31,581 nucleotides of DNA from Hypsibius dujardini (taxonomy: Eukaryota > Tardigrada > Eutardigrada > Parachela > Hypsibiidae): the NCBI GenBank assembly GCA_001579985.1, contig LRSR01011954.1, forward strand, positions 1 to 31,581, given 5' to 3'. The notes below the pieces were generated by a model, which saw only the letters and a list, made by a program, of their open reading frames with translations, made no database searches and was not told the origin of the DNA. Shown in pieces: positions 1-9,506 of the stretch. A program made the position numbers and the translations under genes. Numbering within the stretch: position 1 is the stretch's first letter; every line of letters starts with the position of its first letter.

Positions 1-763
1 AAGCGACATTCCAGTGTGGGCAGTCCAGGTCTTTCACACCACATTTTCCCACTACGTCCACTGGGAAATGCCTACTCAGTTCGGCAATGTACTTATCGCG
101 ACCGCTTGGGGTGTTGCAGTGAGACAGAAATACCAACGCACGATCCTTCTTATTCCGGAGACTTTTCAAACTTTTGCTGCGATTTGTCCATAAGCGAGGC
201 GCGAAGTCGCGAAGATAGAAGGACGAGACCACGTCGGAATCGAAGCGATAACTCCATGTGAGGTTGAAAAAATTGTCCCCATGTCCGGGATGAAGCATCG
301 GGTACGAGAAACTAACCAAATTTGACGGCGATTCAAACAGCATTAAAACGTAAAACTGTTCCGTCGTGCGTAGCTTCGGTATGTCGTACGGATTGCCGTC
401 TTCGATACCGTGAAAGATTACGGCAGAGCTTTCATTCACAAGGGTCCGATCGTCGGTTGCGACGCAGTTTTGGACGTCACATCCACTAAAATTTTGCCTC
501 AGCGCAGGTGGACCATGTTGTCCGTCCAATGTTTCCCGGAAAAACTTTGTCCAAAACAAAATAATCTTCTTATTCGACGTTGGGTCCTCATGTTCAATAG
601 ATGATTTATCATTTAACAGCGAAATAGAATGTAGACTAGGATCTGGGGAAATGTGGAAAATCTGAAGCTGATCCACAATCGTAAGCGCAGCCAGGAAAGC
701 TACGCAGAGTACAAACAATTTTTTCACGTAGCCGTTTCCGGTCTTGACATTTCCATCAAGCAT
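1..763 (-). CDS. GT10 alpha-1,3-fucosyltransferase, N-terminal part (runs off the left edge)
   Basis: The minus strand is open from an ATG at 763 to the window edge (254 codons), with an in-frame TGA upstream of the ATG, so this is the first Met. The protein starts MLDGNVKTGNGYVKK, then has a single hydrophobic segment LFVLCVAFLAALTIV (about residues 16-30). That is the short cytoplasmic tail plus signal-anchor layout of a Golgi type II enzyme. Family hallmarks follow: KKIILFWTKFF (start of the GT10 N-terminal domain), a C-x4-C pair in GCDVQNCVATDDR, AVIFHG, VLMLFESPSNL, and the strongly conserved FFNLTWSYRFDSDV. The C-terminal GT10 domain begins at ALVFLSHCNTPSGRDKYIAEL and FPVDVVGKCG. Known for the family: transfer of fucose from GDP-fucose to N-glycans or other glycans. 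N-glycosylation sequons (NES, NLT, NRS) are present. No intron is seen. Donor-binding residues lie beyond the edge, so catalytic integrity cannot be judged. Confidence 0.93.
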   Translation of the reverse strand, partial: MLDGNVKTGNGYVKKLFVLCVAFLAALTIVDQLQIFHISPDPSLHSISLLNDKSSIEHEDPTSNKKIILFWTKFFRETLDGQHGPPALRQNFSGCDVQNCVATDDRTLVNESSAVIFHGIEDGNPYDIPKLRTTEQFYVLMLFESPSNLVSFSYPMLHPGHGDNFFNLTWSYRFDSDVVSSFYLRDFAPRLWTNRSKSLKSLRNKKDRALVFLSHCNTPSGRDKYIAELSRHFPVDVVGKCGVKDLDCPHWNVA

Positions 764-1548
764 GTCGGGTGGCGGGAGTTCATTCACTTTTCAAAGACCC
801 TATATTTTTCTTATGAGAGAAAGAGAGTAAGAGAGAGTCCGCGGATGACTTTCGCTCGTTGCGAACTTTGTGTTGCAGCCTTCCGGGCAAACCAGTACGA
901 CCGACCTCACAAACTGTCGACTCATCCTTCGCTCAGTCTGCCACGGTGTCGAGTTGCGATGTGTTACAGCCGAGAACCAAGATTGCCGATTTTGTTGTGC
1001 AGACGTATAGCGTTTACTCTACACAAAAGAAGTATACAGCTGTACCGTATAGGAAGGAGTACATGGATGTTGCCAAATTATTCACAGTAAAAAAACGATT
1101 AATGTTTTACCACACTTTGACATTTTACAACTTTTCTTCCTCACCGCTTTCTCAGTTTTCCTAGTCTAAAAATTTAAGATGACACTTGTTCAATTTCAAA
1201 ATTTAAGGCATGTTCATTAATTTTGGAGCACGGGGCACAAATATCATGGCAGGGTATAAAACCGTAGTCAATTCCTAGGGTAATTCAATAAAGCGTATTT
1301 ACGTACGCGGGTTCAGGAACTCTGAATTCAAAATCAGTTTTCTCCCCTGTTTTGCAACTTTTTGTGCTTTTCTTTGGAGTTTCAGCTATATATCTATTTT
1401 GTTTTATACGACCGTTGGATTGCTTGATTGGCGCGGTTCTAGACAAGAAAAAACGGTAGAGTAAACAATTGACCATGGATTGACCATGGGGCCGACCTTA
1501 CCCCCCTCGGCGTCTAAAATTATTGGCCCCCTCCGGCAGATAGGGTCC
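764..1548. other. Intergenic, upstream side of the fucosyltransferase
   Basis: No convincing exon was seen. There is a purine-rich GAGAGAAAGAGAG stretch near 815-837 just upstream of the fucosyltransferase start, and a TATA-like gggtataaaa at about 1254 on the plus strand with no gene behind it. Open frames here are short and have no family features. Confidence 0.4.
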
Positions 1549-1550
1549 TA

Positions 1551-2273
1551 CGGATAACTCTCAAACTAGGTTCCAGGCTGGACACTGTAAGCCTGTAAAA
1601 TGACTGGAATCAGCCTGGTTCCAAGCTGGATTCGCCCAGCCTGTCTTTCCGCCACAATGTAGCCTAGAATACAGATACAGGCTTATTCTTTTAAACATTA
1701 ACGAATATCATTTCATTTTGCATAAATTGCAAGCAATTCGTCTGTTATTGAATCCTGTGAGTACTTGTAATATAAGGCATCAAAGGATTTGTGTTCCTGT
1801 TTTGCTTTTGCGGTGTGGAAGCTCCACAAGCCTATAACGGAAGTGGGATCTCGTATCTCATCCGTTTAACTTTCCCAAAGTTTGCCATCTTACCGCTTTA
1901 ACTGGAATCTCGGTCTAATATTTTTGCAATGTTGGTTTATCTTTTTATATTTTCAATTTGAATGTAGCCTCGGCGAATTCCCGTACATTAATCGATCATT
2001 CCTATTGGTCTATAGGGCAATGCAATGATTGGCCGAATCGCTGAAAAAACAGGGTGGACACCAGCTTGGTGCAGGGCCGACCCGTGCTAAATTCGCATAG
2101 GGACTCAGGCTGTATCCAGCCTGCATCCCAGCCAGGTCAACCAGTGTCGTATATAGTCTGGAAAGTATTTAACATTCCAGTCTTTTCACTCAGCCATTTT
2201 GACTGGATTCCAGCCTGTTTTAACATAATCAAAACAGGCTGTATCCAGGCAGAAACCAGTCACGAGTTATCCA
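1551..2273. mobile_element. Non-autonomous TIR DNA element, 723 bp, TA target site
   Basis: The left end (cggataactctcaaactagg) and the reverse complement of the right end (tggataactcgtgactggtt) match over the terminal bases. Similarity resumes inside through CTGGA...CAG..CCTGT. Both ends are flanked by TA (1549-1550 and 2274-2275), the target duplication of Tc1/mariner-type elements. The interior is rich in the repeated words CAGCCTG, CCAGGCTG and gactgga. No transposase frame is present, so this would be a non-autonomous element. The termini have mismatches, so it is probably old. Confidence 0.5.
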
Positions 2274-2275
2274 TA

Positions 2276-3335
2276 GAGAGCGTACCTGTCATTCTCCACA
2301 TAGTATGGCATGCCGGGTATAGTTAGCACACCTCCAATGTATCCGACATAAAACAGTAGACCCGGCATGGTGCTCCAACAACACGGCGGAATTATCGGTC
2401 AAATCGAACTCGGGTGAAATAATATCGTTTCGAGTGCAGATATACAGATTTTTGCTAAGTATAAAATTTTGAATCGAACGGCAGTGCCAGGGGTCCAGAC
2501 CTCTCCTGGCCCCTCAATGGGCCCCCCAATGCAGTTGCTTGGGCTCCCAGCAAATGGTAATCGAAACACGTGTCTGGTAATGGGAGTACTGACAAGGGAA
2601 GGATTACCTTTCAAATCTATCTTTTAAAGGGTAGGGCTCTCGTATTTCGCCCTTAAATGGTGCCATCTATTATGCTTCGCACTAATCTGCTGTTCCTCCG
2701 CCAAATCTTCGGACATGTTTTTGCTTGCTTTCTAAGTCTTCAATTGAGTTTTTTTGAACATCTAAACAACTTTTTGAATTGGCAAATATTCTGCAATATG
2801 CCACAAAAGCTCCTTTGCAAAAAGTTAAAGGAGCATTTATACAATGATGCAATATTTTCAAATGAATATGGTGTGTTGATGGATTTGTATGATCAGTTAT
2901 GATGATGTATAGAGAAGGAATGTCACAACACGGGCAGAATATCAAACTGGAAATTCTGGAAATGTCGTTGTTTGAAGAAATACGTTTATACCCAAAATAC
3001 GTTTTAGCAAAATATGTTTTGCTCTATACCACAATTTCCATTATGGCTTAGTTCCCATCAATGGAAATGTTTGCCTGTGCCAGGGAGCGACACGCTGCAA
3101 CAATATTTAATTGATGCCTAAATTTATCAGTACAATATCAGACACGAGCAATTTTTCCATTTCTGGATTCCTCCCCAAAAATATTGCGCTGATGCGCTGA
3201 TTTAAAATAAGAGTTGGCGTCTAGTTCTCCCAATATATTAAAAAAAATCGAATTTAAAAAGAGGAATTGTTTCAGTGAAAGTTAAAAAAAAATTCTACAG
3301 CCTAATTCTTTTGCAAATTTGGAAAATGGGAAAAC
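2276..3335. other. Intergenic, nothing recognised
   Basis: AT-rich sequence with short open frames only (for example an 81-codon frame at 2657-2902, plus). None has domain motifs, a convincing start context or splice structure. I see nothing functional here. Confidence 0.4.
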
Positions 3336-4690
3336 ATATGGCTTTAGATCAAGCAATCAATCAATGGCATCCAGCGGTAAATGCAGTGGGATCATTTCCG
3401 ACTTTGAAATTTCAAAAAAATAAATTCGCCTGTCTATGGCGGTGAAATAATTTTTTATATTCATCACTGAAATAGCTTCTGATACGAAAAAACCCCCACT
3501 GATCTTAAATTCAGCACTTGAATAATTTCCCAGGTTAGTGGGACATATTTAACGAGTGTGAGATCGCACCAGCTGGCTAACCGACCCTGTAATTGTCCGC
3601 TGATCGCTTCCATACTCCACGAATCTCACACAACACAATCACGAGACCATCCTGCATATAGCCTTTACTTACAGCTTGTGTTGCATCGCAAATAGAGTAG
3701 GGATCCACGCTGGCAGACATACAGATTACGATGTAGACGGAAGCCCTGAGATAACGGAAATTACTTGCCGTCAGTCCGTGCGGGAAGATACACGGCTGCA
3801 CGGAACTTATCTGCACGAGTCTGCGCCTCTGTTGCGAACTAAATCAAGAATGTCGGCGGAGACTTGCTGCTTATTTTAATCAGGCTTTTGTCGACAGGAA
3901 AATTTGTCTAATACAAGTTCTATCATATAAAAACCTAGATGCGTTTAGTGGGAGATGGGGCAAGGCAGGCGCCTTGATAGAAGTAACATCAAACTCTTTC
4001 AAATTCTTAAAAAAACACGGCAAGGGGGAGTGCTATCTTTTTCCGATCTTCGCTGACGGGGGAGAGGGGCGCCCCCCTAATGCGCAGCACTGTATACAAA
4101 TCATATAATATCATATATAATCCATAATCCTTAAAAATGGGTCAAGGTGTCGACACTCAACAACACGAGACATGGCACATCAACCCTTTGCTCACTTTTA
4201 ATCCGAAGCATGTTGTTAAAAATTGTTTAAGCTCATAAATCTCCGCGAGAATCTCGTCGATACGGTCTATAGTGCAGGCTGTAGTAGGTAGTGGTCAAGC
4301 CTCCAAGGAATGTGATTGGCAGACGCTTTTTCAGATAGGTAATGGAACCTATAAAGAAGCTAAGTGTCACTATAGGAGTGTATGTAACGGATTGCGGACT
4401 CATCTCCCTATATTCATACCTGTAGCAGTAGAAGAGTGCAAACAGAGCCAGCAACGCCATAATGAAGGTGGCAGGAAGAGAATCCGAGAGCACTAAGCGA
4501 GACCATGGGTTTCAGTTGAAGGTTGAATGTTGCTCAATTGGGCGAGAACGGAGATTTTTCTTTCCGATCGGCGTGGTTTTTCTTTCACAATTACTTATCC
4601 GTATTTCATGATTTTACATTGGGGTCTCGGGCTGGAAATCATATCTGCAGTTCCAGAAAAACACAAGAAACAGAAATCAAATTAAAAAAC
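3336..4690. repeat. Segmental duplication B, copy B1
   Basis: This block matches 20452-22850 in the same orientation. Shared landmarks are ttagatca.gcaatcaat at the left, the gagtgtgagatcgcaccagc stretch (3555 and 20680), atgtcggcggagacttgctg (3849 and 21058), the receptor TM exon, and the ggggtctcg.gctggaaatc stretch near the right end. B1 lacks the solo LTR and the 143-bp MITE found in B2, so it is the less interrupted copy. Its left part corresponds to the right arm of the foldback element that is complete in B2. Confidence 0.85.
4233..4491 (-). pseudogene. Orphan transmembrane exon of an ANF-receptor-like protein (third copy)
   Basis: Read on the minus strand, an acceptor ctcgcttag precedes a phase-1 exon encoding VLSDSLPATFIMALLALFAL, then FYCYRYEYREMSPQ and a tail ending PYRRDSRGDL and a TGA. 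It aligns residue by residue with the TM exon of receptor cassette R1 (22386-22654). The hydrophobic run of about 20 residues followed by a basic/tyrosine-rich stretch is a single-pass TM with a short cytoplasmic tail of about 65 residues. None of the five ectodomain exons found upstream of the R1 and R2 TM exons can be seen upstream of this one (4500-6200), so it looks like a stranded exon carried by segmental duplication B. The frame is open, so use as an alternative 3' exon cannot be excluded. Confidence 0.6.
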
Positions 4691-5972
4691 TTCTGGTCAC
4701 ACTGCTTGTTGTTTTCAATTAGATTACGAAGTATTTACAGTTTAATAGCTACTGATGTCAGATTTGGGTTAATATCAAATTATAGCGTTCTTAGCATCCC
4801 CGTGTTTTCAAAAAGTGAAGGTTTCCCTAACATAAGGAGACGCATCTCTCAACAATTCTCGCCGGGCCATCTCTCGAATTGGGGATATGAAATTGGTAAA
4901 TTTTTTATTTCACGGCGCCGATTATGTCTGGAACAGCTTTCGCAATTGACTTGCACTAGTTAGTTTAAAGGAAAACTTACAACACTACAATTTAAGATTA
5001 GAGCGCAGTTGAAAGTCACTATGATTCTAGGATTGAGGAAATGCGGTTAATTTTTTATTATGGCAAACCAGCAGCTCCCCTTATATCCAGTGAATAGTGT
5101 TTTAACCAAAACTTTTGAATATTAATTTGGATTGAAATTTGGAGTGAACTGCAGACGCCAAAAATTGAGTGCATTAATATTTTTGTTTTTCAATTATGCA
5201 ATTATCCTTCTGCACGTCCATAATTTTTCTACTGCTAACCAAACCGCTAAACTGATTGCAATGGGGCGACTGTAATCTAAAGATGACATTTCGGTGATTT
5301 TTTTGTGTGGGAGTCCCCTTTCTAAAGGCCGAAAATGCGACATGCATTACCCATGCGTCAGCTGTTCAAAAAAGTAAATTCAGCTTTTGAGAGAAAGATC
5401 GTGTGAATTAAATGTTTTCAGTTGTCTGGGTCAAAGGAATCAAGCTAAAATGGCGGCCCATTTCACAACTGCTAGAGTTTGGCTGCATCCTCCCGAATAT
5501 TCTGTTATTCATTTCCATGGTTAAAAACAATTGTTGCGAAGTGGACTGCGTTCTGCAAATTATATTTTCCTTGATTAAGCTGCTTAGATAATTTTTTCAA
5601 ATTGGACCATTTTAAATAGTCCTTGTGCTAACCAATTAGACCGACTGCTGGGCGTCTGTTTAAGTTTTCAGACGACCACCCCAAAAACGATTTTAAATGA
5701 TATTTTTATAGTGTTACTGTAGCTTCACTATTACAATTATGTTTTTCCCTTCGGTCGTGTGTCACTGCATGTCCATGTGCGTGCGCGCGTTTACTTATCA
5801 CAGAAATACATGTGACGTATGCGGTGTTAAACCAGGTGTTATAATTGTGAAACTGCAGTATGATATTTATGTTAATTGCAAAAATTTAATTTGCCTTTGT
5901 GGTCCCAAGAACATTTTTGGCGGAATTTCAAAGTTTGGGACAGGTACGTCCTCCGAACGTCGCAGGTATTGT
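4691..5972. other. Intergenic, nothing recognised
   Basis: A 146-codon plus-strand frame at 4523-4963 overlaps the end of duplication B1 but is not preserved in B2 and has no domain features. The remainder holds no exon that I recognise. Confidence 0.4.
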
Positions 5973-6187
5973 GAATCATTGTACCTAAATATGCGAGTAC
6001 CTAGGTACATAAGTACGTAGATACAGCCATTCGTACGGATGCAGGAGAGCAGTCGTGTCATAGTAGTTAGTACCTTTGTTTGCCTGTACCTAGGTATAGA
6101 AGTACATAGGTACAGCCATCTGGATAGGAACCTATGTTCGGAGCAGCTGGTACTGTTGTACCTAAGCATGTCTGTACCTAAGCGCAT
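5973..6187. repeat. Minisatellite, period about 89 bp, rich in GTACCTAGGTA
   Basis: The word tacctaggta occurs at 5998 and again at 6087, each followed by an aagtac(g/a)tag.tacagccat block and a gga...gcag block. A third, shorter unit ends near 6185 (gtacctaagc). The core GTACCTAGGTAC is self-complementary. An open frame across the minus strand here (5867-6187) is a by-product of the repeat. Confidence 0.7.
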
Positions 6188-6299
6188 TCAATCAAAGGAA
6201 ATACATAATTACATGTAGCGAAATTGGCTACTATATGGTCTCTTGAAACTTGCTTCCAAACTGGCCAAATCCCCCCCCCCCCGCTGCTGGGTGTAGCAG

Positions 6300-6632
6300 T
6301 GTTGTCACGACTACGGAGAAAGCGAGTTCAGAGATCGATGGTGTTAGCAGGTGTTCAGCCTGTCAGTGGGAAAGCCTATAAAGGGTTGTCAGAGTTGGTA
6401 GCGCTGATTGTCAGCGTGGCCATCTGCTGGACACCAAACTTAATCCATACGACTATGAGTGCAGTGGGTGCGTCTTACTTGCTTCGGGAAGGATTTGGAA
6501 GGCGGAAGTGGTACTTTTTTCACCGTTCGGATCGTTGTAGACACAATTCTGTTCCCTCTAGCGTTACGTGATCTCCGAGAGGCCATTATTGACCTTGTGC
6601 GCGGAAACCTGCGAGATGTCATGAAGAGGTGA
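6300..6632 (+). pseudogene. Class A GPCR last exon (TM6-TM7-helix 8), frameshifted
   Basis: A C-rich tract and gctgctgggtgtagcag form a plausible acceptor at 6299. The exon reads through a basic third loop (SRLRRKRVQRSM) into TM6, LVALIVSVAICWTPNLIHTT, which contains the canonical CWxP motif. TM7 and helix 8 (TFFTVRIVVDTILFPLALRD, then LREAIIDLVRGNLRDVMKR) are in the next frame, so a one-base shift or an unrecognised mini-intron lies between about 6445 and 6520. The NPxxY position is DTILFP. The stop at 6630-6632 is a TGA where the duplicated copy at 11816 reads CGA; eight codons downstream the ancestral TGA (6657-6659) remains. TM1-TM5 exons are not visible upstream. It is probably a decayed receptor, though a sequencing error for the single-base shift is possible. 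Confidence 0.7.
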
Positions 6633-7269
6633 TTGACAAAAATTCGGTCACAGACGTGAGACTCCAACCTGGGCGGGCATCATATTGAGCAACGTCGTTT
6701 TGATTTTACTCGGTGAGAAAATGCACGTTTTGGATGGCCCTCTTTGGGTGTCCTTAATGGGAAATATTTAATCCTTAAATCTGGTTGCTACTATTGCCGT
6801 TGCTACCTTATAACATATCTTGTCTTAATTTTGTCTCCTGTTTTGTTGAAACTGTAAACATACGTGACTTTACTTTCCATTACATTTTACGTCATGATAC
6901 ACTGTTATCTCGCTTCCTCATGCAACGCCACAGACGTTTTTACAGAATGACAACAGTTGCCTTCACGGGACGGTAAATTTTATTATCACGAGCACTCAGT
7001 CAGAGATAGAAGGTGCGGAGGGCAATAAATCAGTGATAGGTGAAAATGAAAAGAGTCACGTGAAAAGTCAGGAAATAACTTATTCATAACTAGCTGCACC
7101 GAACGTGATGTCAAATTGCGAATAACATTCAGTGCGTGAGTGACGACAGAAAGTAAGCGTGCTGGCGATAGATGTTACATCGATATTTGATACGCTTAGA
7201 TCGACGCCTCTATCACCAAAAAATATCATCCTTGAGGAAGTGTTAAAGGGATGCATAGCGACGTGAATA

Positions 7270-7860
7270 TGTTAGAAATAGATAGTTAAGACTGACCAAA
7301 ATGTAGGATGACTGCAATTACGAGGTGCGAAATAGGACCTGACCGAAAGTATGGTACATGTACTATAGTAATGGAAACGTGCTTGGTGACAGTTAAGAAC
7401 GACTGAGATCTTGAATGAGAGCTCAATTGCTGAATTTTGTTGATATGAATTTATTAAATTGCACAAAATACATCCCATAACATTCGTATGATACAAAAAA
7501 CAGCGAAAACAAAGAATTTTGGTGACAATTAAAAGATACCGAAATGTTGAATGAATGCTCGCTCCTCTATACAACTTATTTGAAAAAAAAACTCTATTCA
7601 TAATGAAACAAGAAATGCAGGATGTGCGTATGTATGCTACAGAAAACCCGGCGACGCAAACGTGCGAGGCGATGGTTAAGATCCACCGATATTCTAGAAT
7701 GAGCGATCATGTAGACGTCTATTTGGGTCTATACATCTATTAAGAGGTAGGAAACACATTTTTTAAGTAATTATGGTGCAGAAAAGCATGGCGAAGCAAG
7801 CGTGCGGGACCATCTCTAAGGACGACAGAGATCAGCGAAGAGTACAAATTTACACCCTTT
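7270..7860. repeat. Degenerate tandem repeat array, period about 140 bp
   Basis: A motif of the form GTTAAGaacGACcGAgATnnnnGAATGA recurs at about 7283, 7389, 7527, 7672 and 7814, the last three intervals being 138, 145 and 142 bp. The bases before it also repeat: acaaaaaacagcg, acagaaaacccggcg and gcagaaaagcatggcg, then a caaacgtgcg/caagcgtgcg word. Units are much diverged, so this is an old array. The same array is in A2, at 12080-12502 and 14123-14210, where the foldback element splits it. It lies 3' of the GPCR. Confidence 0.55.
7555..7743 (+). other. 62-codon small ORF preserved in both copies of duplication A
   Basis: An ATG-initiated frame starting MLAPLYNLFEKKTLFIMKQE has an equal-length counterpart at 12294-12482. 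Over 189 bases I count six differences. The first 50 codons differ at one synonymous site (acg/aca), while the last dozen codons carry all the amino acid changes. It falls within the degenerate 140-bp array. There is no recognisable domain or signal peptide. It could be a short peptide gene, a conserved non-coding element or a locally gene-converted tract; I favour non-coding. Confidence 0.2.
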
Positions 7861-7964
7861 GCCGAAATAAGAGAGTGATTATTAAGATAAAATACATGTA
7901 CGTGTGATGCAAGTATAACACGGCCAGGGTATAAAGCAATAACGCGTCAACTCAGATGAAAAGG

Positions 7965-9038
7965 TCAGTTCGTTGCAGAGATTTCAGGCTGCTCCCCAGG
8001 GATTTGAGGGATTTGAGGCTCTCTCCTCTTCCTAGAGTGGGTACCTACTCGTGTATTAGGCTTTATGACTGCTCGCACGACGGCTCGTACCCGTCTGAAA
8101 AGACGGATCACCGCCTGTCTGTAGAGCGGCCAAAACAGCAGGTAGATCACCGGGGAAATACAGTGTTGCACCAAGGTCATGTAGACACCAACCAGTCTCG
8201 CCGAAAGAGGCACGCCTTGTACGATTACCATCAGGTAGTTTGGCACGTTGGAAATTAGTGTAAAAAAGACGATGGTCATACTGCATGTGAAAGAGCCCCA
8301 ATAAATGACTAAGATTTCTTGGGGAGGGCCGTGGCCCGCCGGCAGCACTTCCTGTCGATGGCAACGTCGGTAGGCTTGTAATTTCAGCCCGACAGCCACT
8401 ATCATAATTCGCAGCTGGCTCAGGAACAACAGCGGAAAAAGCACCGGACCCTTTAACGCCAGCCAAATTAAGAATGCAACGCCCCCTGCCAATGCGTCTG
8501 TGCGGAGTCCTGCACAGGGTTCAAAGTGCTGATTTTTCCAAAAGATAGTGAAAGTTGGAACATTCAGAATTAGTGTTGCTCCGAAGGTTGTCAGAACACC
8601 GGCTACCAGGGTTTTGCGGTGGGTGATGGACGCACGGTATTTGATGGCGAACTCGACTGATAGCCAACGGTCCACGCTGATGGCGAAGTTGGCGAAAATG
8701 ACGGCGCTGTTGGCCCATGTCAGAACACAAATGCCGATGAAGACATTGAGGAACGTATTGACGGGTGTGTAGGGTAGGTAACCCAACGGTCCGGGTATAA
8801 TGATGGACACCCCAGCCATGAAGGAGGCTACGGTCAGGCACACATGCAGCAGGACGTAGGGTTCTTTGTTGCGCCACAGGGCAAAGATGATGAGGTTGAG
8901 CAGCTGTGTGGTGGTGATGGCTGTGCCGAATGTGCGAGCCATCCAATCTTGGGGCGTCTCGGACCGGCATCGAAATGGTCCAGTCCGGTTTGTGAATGTG
9001 TCGTTCGGTGACCAGAATTCGACGGTGATGTTCGACAT
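7965..9038 (-). CDS. Orphan class A-like GPCR, intronless, 357 aa
   Basis: Starts MSNITVEFWSPNDTFTNRTG, an extracellular N-terminus with two NxT sequons (NIT, NRT). Seven hydrophobic segments follow: TM1 around AITTTQLLNLIIFALW, TM2 VLLHVCLTVASFMAGVSIII, TM3 NSAVIFANFAISVDRWLS with DRW at the DRY position, TM4 AGVLTTFGATLILNVP, TM5 GPVLFPLLFLSQLRIMIVAV, TM6 YWGSFTCSMTIVFFTLISNV and TM7 HCISPVIYLLFWPLYRQ with SPVIY at the NPxxY position. A Cys in FEPCAGLR is a candidate extracellular loop-2 cysteine. The C-tail is strongly basic (RLFRRVRAVVRAVIK). Length and order are normal for a rhodopsin-family receptor; the CWxP motif of TM6 is missing. The ligand is unknown. The absence of introns could reflect retroposition or a lineage-specific single-exon family. 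Confidence 0.88.
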   Translation of the reverse strand: MSNITVEFWSPNDTFTNRTGPFRCRSETPQDWMARTFGTAITTTQLLNLIIFALWRNKEPYVLLHVCLTVASFMAGVSIIIPGPLGYLPYTPVNTFLNVFIGICVLTWANSAVIFANFAISVDRWLSVEFAIKYRASITHRKTLVAGVLTTFGATLILNVPTFTIFWKNQHFEPCAGLRTDALAGGVAFLIWLALKGPVLFPLLFLSQLRIMIVAVGLKLQAYRRCHRQEVLPAGHGPPQEILVIYWGSFTCSMTIVFFTLISNVPNYLMVIVQGVPLSARLVGVYMTLVQHCISPVIYLLFWPLYRQAVIRLFRRVRAVVRAVIKPNTRVGTHSRKRREPQIPQIPGEQPEISATN

Positions 9039-9169
9039 TGTACCATTGGCCTTTCTAATAGAAAGGGGTATAACTGCCGAAATCAGCTAGTCTGGAAATG
9101 TACGCTAACGCAATAATGCTCATTGATGATGATTTTATTATGAGGAGATTGAAATCTGTCTAAGTAGAC

Positions 9170-9176
9170 TTATATA
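9170..9176 (-). promoter_or_regulatory. Putative TATA box of the intact orphan GPCR
   Basis: On the minus strand the sequence reads cctatataagtc about 130 bases upstream of the GPCR start codon. It is preserved at the matching place in copy A2 (16823-16829). This would give a 5' leader of about 100 bases. Inference from position and motif only. Confidence 0.35.
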
Positions 9177-9506
9177 GGATCAAGGCATAATTCTTAATGG
9201 ATTGACGGCCGTCCCAATGTCCGGATTCGATGCAGCTATTATAGAATCTTGGCTCTTATGTGCCAATTAACTGATGGATCATTAAGTGGCTTAACCTTTT
9301 CACTGTTATCTTTTCTTTATGATGCTCCTTTTTTGTGCAAAATTGAAAATTGCTGAACTATTCAAGCGGTGGGAGAAACCGCCGAACGCTGCCAAAAATG
9401 ACCACTCGATCAATGCCGATTCGAAACAGTGGCACAAAATAATGAAATGCAGGATGTCTATTAAAATTACGGTGTTTCAAATCTATTCCTCTCATCAAAC
9501 GATTCG

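Larger units (their letters stand above)
6577..9506. repeat. Segmental duplication A, copy A1
   Basis: Direct-orientation match to 11816-17162. It starts inside the helix-8 codons of the GPCR exon (gagaggccattattgacctt) and ends just upstream of the intact orphan GPCR, near ttacggtgttt.aaatct. A1 carries about 430 bp (roughly 6714-7155) that A2 lacks; A2 carries the 1.6-kb foldback and the 1.3-kb mariner that A1 lacks. The GPCR portion differs in length by only one base between copies. Confidence 0.9.

Noticed and set aside
1250-1264. TATA-like gggtataaaa on the plus strand
   Set aside because: No gene follows in the expected distance; chance AT-rich motif.
4523-4963. 146-codon plus-strand ORF
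   Set aside because: The frame is not kept in duplication B2, it overlaps a foldback arm and has no domain or codon features of a gene.
5867-6187. 106-codon minus-strand ORF
   Set aside because: It runs through the 89-bp minisatellite; its apparent peptide repeats come from the DNA repeat.
8056-8970. Other long frames overlapping the GPCR on both strands
   Set aside because: They are shadows of the GPCR coding frame; only the 357-aa frame has seven TM segments.
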